Shown here one piece after another: positions 15,499 to 20,431 of a stretch of DNA of 20,431 bases. The stretch comes from Bacillota bacterium. Lineage in GTDB: Bacteria; Bacillota_C; Negativicutes; JAEYSJ01. The stretch covers positions 1 to 20,431 of the forward strand of contig JAEYSJ010000332.1 of NCBI GenBank assembly GCA_023434855.1, read 5' to 3'. The notes under the pieces were generated by a model. The model made no database searches and was not told where the DNA came from. It saw only the letters and a list, made by a program, of their open reading frames with translations. The translations under genes were made by a program, and so were the position numbers. Within the stretch, counting starts at the first letter, position 1; each line of letters opens with the position of its first letter.

Positions 15499-16412
15499 CG
15501 ATTATTGGGCCTACTGCAATCGGGAAAACTAAAGTAAGCATTGATTTGGCGAAAATGTTACATTCAGAAATTATCTCCGGCGATTCGATGCTGGTGTACA
15601 AGGAACTGAATATTGGTACCGCTAAACCAACTATTGAGGAACAAGCAGGAATACCTCATCATTTAATTGATTTTCTAGATCCTGCGGAGGATTTTAGTGT
15701 GGCCGATTTTCAACAATTAGCTAAAAAACATATTACCGATATCAATAATCGCTGTATAATCCCTATTTTGGCAGGCGGGACCGGCTTATATGTCAAAGCG
15801 CTTTTAGAAGGCTATTGTTTTAATAGTACTCCGGGAGACGAAAAGTATAGGGCACAGCTGGAAACCTTAGCAGCACAACATGGCAATGTATATCTGCATA
15901 GCATGCTAGCAGAAGTAGATCCCGTCACAGCTGCGCGATTGCATATAAATGATAAGCGTCGCATTATTCGGGCTCTTGAGGTCCACTATCTTGGTGGCGG
16001 TACCATATCCCGGAAAGCAAATGACAGTCTGATGTATGATGTTGCGGTATTAGGACTGACTATGGACCGGGCAGTATTATACAACCGAATCAATCAGCGG
16101 GTTGATAGTATGATTGATAATGGATTGGTAGAAGAAGTAGCTCAATTATTGCAAAAAGGGGTACCGCCTAACTGTCAGGCTATGCAAGGCATAGGCTACA
16201 AGGAGATCATTTGTTATTTGCAAGGAGAGACGGATTTACCCTCGGCTATCGGCAATATTAAACAGGCTACCAGGCATTTTGCCAAGCGTCAATTAACCTG
16301 GTACCGGAGAATGCCATATATTGAATGGTTTTATGTTGATAGTTTTGCAAATTACGATAAGATGTTGGCAACTTTTTACAACTTTATTGCAGGAAAGTTT
16401 TGTATTAAGTAG
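15483..16412 (+). CDS. miaA: tRNA dimethylallyltransferase
   Basis: Transfers a dimethylallyl group from DMAPP to N6 of A37 in tRNA, the step before MiaB. The 309-aa length is normal. The P-loop is IIGPTAIGKTK (G9-T16), followed by SGDSMLVYKELNIGTAKP (33-49), LAGGTGLYVKALLEGY (97-111), and ARLHINDKRRIIRALEV in the tRNA-binding part. ATG 15483 has AGGAGG 6 nt upstream and lies inside the end of the methyltransferase gene, so translation is coupled. hfq follows, the same order as in enterobacteria. Confidence 0.97.
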   Translation: MERLVAIIGPTAIGKTKVSIDLAKMLHSEIISGDSMLVYKELNIGTAKPTIEEQAGIPHHLIDFLDPAEDFSVADFQQLAKKHITDINNRCIIPILAGGTGLYVKALLEGYCFNSTPGDEKYRAQLETLAAQHGNVYLHSMLAEVDPVTAARLHINDKRRIIRALEVHYLGGGTISRKANDSLMYDVAVLGLTMDRAVLYNRINQRVDSMIDNGLVEEVAQLLQKGVPPNCQAMQGIGYKEIICYLQGETDLPSAIGNIKQATRHFAKRQLTWYRRMPYIEWFYVDSFANYDKMLATFYNFIAGKFCIK

Positions 16413-16463
16413 AATAAATATTAAATAGTATAAGTAAAACTTAAATTCGGAGGGGTTTAATTC

Positions 16464-16715
16464 ATGACAACTAAGGTTATTAATTTACAGGATAGCTTTT
16501 TGAACCAAGTTCGTAAAGAGAATGTATCAGTAGTTATCTATCTCGTTAACGGATTCCAGTTGCGTGGATCTGTAAAGGGATTTGATAATTTTACTGTAAT
16601 AATAGAAAATGATGGCAAACAGCAATTAGTGTATAAACATGCTATTTCTACCATTACACCCTTCCGTCCTTTAGCGGCAAATTATCATGAGAAAAAAGAA
16701 GAAATAAAGCCATAA
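16464..16715 (+). CDS. hfq: RNA chaperone Hfq
   Basis: The 83-aa Sm-like protein forms a hexameric ring that binds small RNAs and mRNAs. Residues 6-19 ([18 protein letters not shown], with Q9) belong to the proximal sRNA-binding face. The Sm1 region covers [20 protein letters not shown], and Sm2 is [10 protein letters not shown] (57-66). A strong CGGAGGGG site precedes ATG 16464. The C-terminal tail is short and charged (HEKKEEIKP). It ends the miaB-to-hfq cluster with a strong terminator. Confidence 0.97.
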   Translation: MTTKVINLQDSFLNQVRKENVSVVIYLVNGFQLRGSVKGFDNFTVIIENDGKQQLVYKHAISTITPFRPLAANYHEKKEEIKP

Positions 16716-16721
16716 AAATAA

Positions 16722-16758
16722 AAAATGCTCTAGGATAAAATTCCTGGAGCATTTTTTT
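16722..16758 (+). terminator. Strong intrinsic terminator after hfq
   Basis: Stem AAAATGCTCTAGGA (16722-16735) with TCCTGGAGCATTTT (16742-16755), 14 bp with one G-U pair, loop TAAAAT, followed by T-rich sequence. It probably works in both directions. Confidence 0.9.
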
Positions 16759-16804
16759 CACCGTTCCAAAGTTCTTGCATATACTGTAATCACCAATAGA
16801 GTAT

Positions 16805-16850
16805 GTTTCAAAAAAATACTGACATAGATGGGTATTTTGAAACAGTTTTT
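16805..16850 (+). other. Imperfect hairpin upstream of spoVK remnant
   Basis: GTTTCAAAAAAATAC (16805-16819) pairs with GTATTTTGAAAC (16832-16843) apart from three extra A, then AGTTTTT follows. It could be a weak terminator or a regulatory structure. It covers an upstream in-frame ATG (16828), one more reason to prefer ATG 16876 for spoVK. Confidence 0.4.
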
Positions 16851-16875
16851 ATTAGCCTGTCGTGAGGTGACAATT

Positions 16876-17452
16876 ATGGCATATCTCTGGCCACAGGACG
16901 TTTTTAAGGCCATCGAAACCGGAGAAATCTCACCTATAGAGGCTTTTAAGGCTTTACGGGAAATGGATAACTATATTCTTCCTGATTCTCATTTTCCGGC
17001 TAACAATATTCAACATAGGATTGAAGAAATACTAAAAGAGCTGGATAATTTAATTGGTCTCCATGAAGTTAAAAAATTGGTGAGAGAAATTTATGCATTT
17101 ATTGAGATTCAAAAGCGCAGGGAAAAAGAAAGTCTGATTACCGAGCCATTAGTCTTACATATGATTTTTAAAGGGAATCCAGGAACAGGGAAAACTACCG
17201 TAGCACGAATAATGGGAAAAATTTTTTGCGAGATGGGTGTACTTAACCGTGGCCATTTAATTGAAGTTGAAAGGGCGGATTTAGTGGGGGAATACATTGG
17301 CCATACTGCTCAAAAAACACGAGAACAATTAAAAAAAGCCTATGGTGGTATTTTATTTATTGATGAAGCTTATTCGCTGGCCCGTGGAGGAGAAAAGGAC
17401 TTCGGAAAAGAATCAATAGATGTTTTGGTGAAACCATGGAAGCAAATACTAT
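16876..17452 (+). pseudogene. spoVK: spoVK remnant, truncated AAA+ ATPase
   Basis: The frame starts at ATG 16876 (GAGGTGA just upstream) and encodes the N-terminal part of stage V sporulation protein K, a CbxX/CfqX-type AAA+ ATPase needed for spore maturation. Walker [10 protein letters not shown] (100-108), a [11 protein letters not shown] pore-like motif and Walker B ILFIDEAY (159-166) are intact. Homology stops after [10 protein letters not shown] (residue 186 of an expected ~320). The next codons of the family (xMExN) reappear in another frame at 17436-17447, suggesting a 1-nt loss. Sensor I, arginine finger and the lid domain are absent. The open frame runs on to 17580 through the terminator and tail of the convergent gene. 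It is unlikely to make a working ATPase. Confidence 0.8.
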
Positions 17453-17454
17453 AT

Positions 17455-17483
17455 AAAAAAAGGCTCTGCCATTTGGTAGAGCC
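17455..17483 (-). terminator. Intrinsic terminator of the NlpC/P60 gene
   Basis: On the - strand the stem GGCTCT / AGAGCC (17462-17483, with an inner CCA/TGG pair) is followed by seven T. It lies 11 nt after the NlpC/P60 stop, immediately against the broken end of spoVK. Confidence 0.85.
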
Positions 17484-17493
17484 AAGATCACTT

Positions 17494-18156
17494 TTATCCA
17501 GTATAACGTCGTGCACCAATATAATGGTCAGTATAATATTGTTCGTCAAGAGAAGAGGTAGTTACTTGTTTTGCGGCTGAGCTTGCATGGATGAACTTGC
17601 CGCCTCCCATGTAGAACCCCACATGTGATGCACCTGGCTTATAGGTTGTGAAGAACACTAAATCGCCTGCTTGCAAGTTATTACGATCCACAGGTGTACC
17701 AATAGCAAATTGCTCAGCTGCAGTTCTGGGTATATTGATTCCATCTTCTTTCATCACATATTGGGTAAATCCGGAACAATCCCAGCCGGCAGGAGTATCT
17801 CCACCCCAAACGTAAGGTACCCCCATATATTTTTGGGCGGTATCAACAATTGTTCGTCCAGGTCCTCCTGGTGTTTGTACCGGAGAATTCGAATCAATAG
17901 TTTTACCGAGATTTGTTGATGCAGCTGTATCTATATTACCTTGATTGATGTTGGCTACTTTACCTGCAATATTGCCAAGCAAAAGGCCTAGTAATATATT
18001 TATTAAACTACCGCCGGAAGAGTTGCTGCTCAGATTGGTAGTCTGCGGAAACAAATCGTTTAAGGAAAAGGCGTAAACCGGTGCAGCAGGTGTGATCAAA
18101 GTGACTGAAAGCGTTAGCAAAAGAACTGCCACGAGCGACGAGTTATATTTTTTCAT
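17494..18156 (-). CDS. Secreted NlpC/P60 peptidoglycan hydrolase
   Basis: The 220-aa protein begins with a signal peptide ([19 protein letters not shown]..., cleavage likely after PVYA, residue 29). A Ser/Asn/Gly-rich linker with a small hydrophobic stretch (50-67) follows. The NlpC/P60 domain covers about 100-220, with catalytic C127 ([11 protein letters not shown]), H178 (ASHVGFYMG) and H190 (FIHASS). Such enzymes cut D-Glu-meso-DAP or related stem-peptide bonds during wall turnover or germination. No SH3 or LysM anchor is seen. AAGGAGG precedes the ATG. It has its own promoter and terminator and faces spoVK tail to tail. Confidence 0.93.
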   Translation of the reverse strand: MKKYNSSLVAVLLLTLSVTLITPAAPVYAFSLNDLFPQTTNLSSNSSGGSLINILLGLLLGNIAGKVANINQGNIDTAASTNLGKTIDSNSPVQTPGGPGRTIVDTAQKYMGVPYVWGGDTPAGWDCSGFTQYVMKEDGINIPRTAAEQFAIGTPVDRNNLQAGDLVFFTTYKPGASHVGFYMGGGKFIHASSAAKQVTTSSLDEQYYTDHYIGARRYTG

Positions 18157-18181
18157 TGACTAACCTCCTTATTATCAATAA

Positions 18182-18197
18182 TGTCTTGGCAAAGACA
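18182..18197 (-). other. 5' UTR hairpin of the NlpC/P60 gene
   Basis: TGTCTT / AAGACA (6 bp, 4-nt loop) in the predicted leader, about 25 nt upstream of the start codon. It may affect mRNA stability or translation. It does not match a riboswitch I know, including ydaO. Confidence 0.4.
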
Positions 18198-18224
18198 GCA
18201 ACAAGCAAGTACGAAACATATCAT

Positions 18225-18253
18225 ATAATAACATAATTTATTATTTATGTAAA
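18225..18253 (-). promoter_or_regulatory. Sigma-A promoter of the NlpC/P60 gene
   Basis: On the - strand TTTACA (18253-18248) and TATTAT (18230-18225) with a 17-bp spacer; each box matches 5 of 6 consensus bases. It predicts a leader of roughly 60 nt. Confidence 0.6.
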
Positions 18254-18306
18254 CAAAAATGATCAATACCACTTAATTCATACAAAACCAGAGGGAGAGA
18301 TTATTT

Positions 18307-19368
18307 TTGGACTTATTTAGTTATTCACGGATTTTTTTAGTATTTATTCCACTTAGTATGATTGCTTATTGGCTGCACTGGAATTCTTTGTGGGTTTTTA
18401 CGTCCTCTTGTCTGGCCATTGTTCCCCTTGCCATTTATATGGGAGTAGCCACTGAACAAATTACTCTTTATACCGGAGCTAAAGTTGGCGGCCTGTTAAA
18501 TGCCACATTTGGAAATGCCACAGAACTCATCATCGCATTTTTTGCTTTGCGGGAAGGGTTATATGACGTTGTCAAAGCATCGATTGCCGGTTCTGTCATG
18601 GGGAATATTTTGCTTGTTTTAGGCGCTAGTATGATGGTGGGAGGACTAAAATATAAAGCACAATCTTTTAACAGGCAATCAGTGGAGGTTTCCACCGGCA
18701 TGCTTACCTTCTCTATTATTGGGCTTGGTGTGCCTGCTGTATTTTTGCATTCAGTAAAACCTGAGCTATTGGATACCTGGCATTATGAACCTTTAAGCTT
18801 GATGGTAGCGACTATTATGCTAACCATTTATATCTCCGGTTTATATTTTTCTTTTATTACTCACCAAGATATCCTAAAAATCAATAATCAGGAAAGTGAA
18901 TTTCCCAAATGGAGTTTGCGTAATTCCGTTCTCGTTTTATTGGCCGCGACGGTAGTTATTGCTTTGGAAAGCGAATTTTTAGTAGAATCAATTGAGCCTG
19001 TTACGAAAAACTGGGGTATCAGCGAATTTTTTATTGGCATTATTCTGTTGCCGATTATCGGTAATGCGGCCGAACATAGTACTGCAGTTTGGATGTCCCG
19101 GAAAAATCAAATGGACATTTCCTTTGAAATTGCCATAGGCTCCTGTTTGCAAATTATACTTTTTGTAATGCCTGTTCTGGTTCTTGTCGGTGCATTAATA
19201 AATCGGACAATAAGCGTTGTTTTCAGTGAATTTGAGTTAATCTCCTTAATTGTTGCCGTGTTAATTGCTAACCGCGTCTCAGGTGACGGAAAATCAAATT
19301 GGCTTGAAGGAGCTCTGTTAATAGCTGTTTACCTAATTATTGCTGTTTGTTTTCTATGGTTAAAGTAG
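18307..19368 (+). CDS. cax: Ca2+/H+ antiporter (CaCA/Cax family)
   Basis: Integral membrane exchanger of 353 aa that would export Ca2+ in exchange for protons. About eleven hydrophobic segments are seen. The two inverted alpha-repeats carry the signature ion-binding motifs GNATELI (69-75) and GNAAEHSTA (252-260), both with the essential glutamate. A charged loop around 185-205 separates the halves. The start is TTG 18307, with AGAGGGAGAG (about 18289-18298) upstream. It reads divergently from the NlpC/P60 gene, and 25 nt separate it from the following phosphatase gene. Confidence 0.93.
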   Translation: MDLFSYSRIFLVFIPLSMIAYWLHWNSLWVFTSSCLAIVPLAIYMGVATEQITLYTGAKVGGLLNATFGNATELIIAFFALREGLYDVVKASIAGSVMGNILLVLGASMMVGGLKYKAQSFNRQSVEVSTGMLTFSIIGLGVPAVFLHSVKPELLDTWHYEPLSLMVATIMLTIYISGLYFSFITHQDILKINNQESEFPKWSLRNSVLVLLAATVVIALESEFLVESIEPVTKNWGISEFFIGIILLPIIGNAAEHSTAVWMSRKNQMDISFEIAIGSCLQIILFVMPVLVLVGALINRTISVVFSEFELISLIVAVLIANRVSGDGKSNWLEGALLIAVYLIIAVCFLWLK

Positions 19369-19392
19369 CTTACTATTTCCCTGGAGGTAAAT

Positions 19393-20160
19393 ATGGATTT
19401 TGATACTCATATGCATACCCATTTTTCTACTGATTCCCAAATGACGATGGCTGAAGCGGTTAAAAGGGCAACAGAGTTAAATTTAGGAATTACGATTACC
19501 GAGCACATGGATTTGGCTTATCCTGAGCCGGATGCTTTTATTTTCAATGCCAATGATTATTTCGCTGAGTATGCAAAATACCGCGGCAATAATGTGCTGT
19601 TAGGCATTGAAGTAGGAATGCGCACTGATTGTCTTAATGATAATAATACAATTATTAATAGCCATCCCTTTGACTATGTTATTGGTTCCATTCATGTTAT
19701 TGACAATATAGATATTTACTGCGAAAAATTCTATCGCAGCCGGACAAAAGAAGAAGTATATAACTGTTATTTTGATACGATGATTGAATGTCTGCAGGTT
19801 TATGATTCTATTGATACTTTAGGACATATTGATTACATAGTCCGTTATGCAAGATATGCGGACCCCGAAATTTACTATGATGAATTTCAGGACAGGATTG
19901 ATAATGTACTGGCAATTCTGGCGGATAAACAGAAAGCGATTGAGATAAATACCCGAAGATTAAATAAAGAAACAGCCCAGATTCTGATTCCAATATACCA
20001 GCGGTTTTACGAGTTAGGGGGACGGTGGGCTACAGTTGGTTCAGATGCCCATAGACCAGAAGATATTGGCAAGGGAATGGACTTTGCCAAAAATATTAGC
20101 GACCTGTGTAATCTTAGACCTGTTTATTTCAAAAATCGCAGCCCTGAGTATGTAAAATAG
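19393..20160 (+). CDS. hisJ: Histidinol-phosphatase, PHP family (HisJ/HisK type)
   Basis: The 255-aa PHP protein would dephosphorylate L-histidinol phosphate in histidine synthesis. Metal motifs in order: DTHMHTHFSTDS (H6, H8), TEHMD (E37, H38), GIEVG (E73), GSIHVID (H101), GHIDYIVRY (H145), EINT (184-187) and GSDAHRPEDIG (D218, H220). This pattern fits HisJ better than the YciV-type PHP protein at 1588, though the specific substrate is inferred. CTGGAGG precedes ATG 19393. No other his gene is in the window. Confidence 0.85.
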   Translation: MDFDTHMHTHFSTDSQMTMAEAVKRATELNLGITITEHMDLAYPEPDAFIFNANDYFAEYAKYRGNNVLLGIEVGMRTDCLNDNNTIINSHPFDYVIGSIHVIDNIDIYCEKFYRSRTKEEVYNCYFDTMIECLQVYDSIDTLGHIDYIVRYARYADPEIYYDEFQDRIDNVLAILADKQKAIEINTRRLNKETAQILIPIYQRFYELGGRWATVGSDAHRPEDIGKGMDFAKNISDLCNLRPVYFKNRSPEYVK

Positions 20161-20197
20161 TGAATTCTTCCTATGGGGTAAAGAGCAGGGGGTTACT

Positions 20198-20431
20198 ATG
20201 TATTGTGATGATAATGAGGGTATGGTTTTTCGTCCGCCAAGTGAAGCTAATAGTTTTATTCTGCGGGTAACCACCGGTTGTTCGCATAATAAATGCAGTT
20301 TTTGCAGTATGTATAAAGATGTCCGCTTTCGTGTGCGTTCTTTAGATGAAGTAGAAACTCAGATTAAAAAAGCTGCTTACTGGTCACTTTCCATCAGACG
20401 GGTATTTTTAGCTGATGGCAATGCACTGGTG
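20198..20431 (+). CDS. Radical SAM protein, partial (N-terminus)
   Basis: The frame opens at ATG 20198 with GCAGGGGG upstream and runs off the window after 78 codons. VTTGCSHNKCSFCSMYKDVRF gives cysteines at 28, 33 and 36, spaced C-x4-C-x2-C, the pattern of Elp3/HemN-like radical SAM enzymes rather than the canonical C-x3-C-x2-C. VFLADGNAL near the end matches the second strand of this barrel. Uncharacterised members of this kind are common in anaerobic Firmicutes. Function is not determinable from the fragment. Confidence 0.8.
   Translation, partial: MYCDDNEGMVFRPPSEANSFILRVTTGCSHNKCSFCSMYKDVRFRVRSLDEVETQIKKAAYWSLSIRRVFLADGNALV

Noticed and set aside
18157..18306. ydaO (c-di-AMP) riboswitch in the NlpC/P60 leader
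   Set aside because: Such riboswitches often precede NlpC/P60 genes, but the predicted leader is only about 60 nt and lacks the conserved motifs.

Overview
The window looks like chromosomal DNA of a low-GC, endospore-forming Firmicute, most likely a Negativicute of the Sporomusa/Pelosinus type. Supporting signs are strong AGGAGG-type ribosome binding sites, TTG/GTG starts, the order miaB-mutS-mutL-(methyltransferase)-miaA-hfq, a spoVK remnant, and a P-loop/Asp23 fusion protein. The taxonomic call is inference from gene content and order; no rRNA is present.

Layout. (1) 89-4018, all +: leucyl aminopeptidase overlapping a PHP-domain phosphoesterase, a short coiled-coil protein with a terminator, then a P-loop/Asp23 fusion and a DUF3870 protein. 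(2) 4019-4971, a non-coding-looking stretch. On the - strand it holds a 47-codon ORF, three consecutive hairpins resembling an IS200/IS605 right end or omega RNA, and an intrinsic terminator. On the + strand it holds an orphan terminator and a long 18-bp inverted repeat that looks like a MITE. (3) 4972-8737, an accessory block. It starts with a phage-flavoured cluster: papain-like peptidase, 55-aa Cys-rich protein, 40-aa membrane peptide, and permuted NlpC/P60-like (YiiX-type) protein. It continues with a Y-family DNA polymerase behind a promoter carrying two LexA-like boxes, its small partner, an XRE regulator and a 51-aa membrane protein. (4) 8865-16758, all +: miaB, mutS, mutL, an RsmJ-like methyltransferase, miaA and hfq, closed by a strong terminator. 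(5) 16876-18253: a spoVK remnant broken in the middle of its AAA+ domain, meeting a convergent secreted NlpC/P60 hydrolase that has its own promoter and terminator. (6) 18307 to the end, +: Ca2+/H+ antiporter, HisJ-type histidinol phosphatase and the start of a radical SAM protein.

Functionally, the centre is a housekeeping operon linking tRNA anticodon-loop modification (MiaA makes i6A37, MiaB thiomethylates it), mismatch repair (MutS/MutL) and RNA chaperoning (Hfq). The accessory block adds SOS-regulated translesion synthesis and likely phage-derived peptidases. The main oddities are the broken spoVK, the structured 4.1-4.8 kb interval and the two-cysteine-peptidase cluster. No rRNA, tRNA or CRISPR array was recognised.
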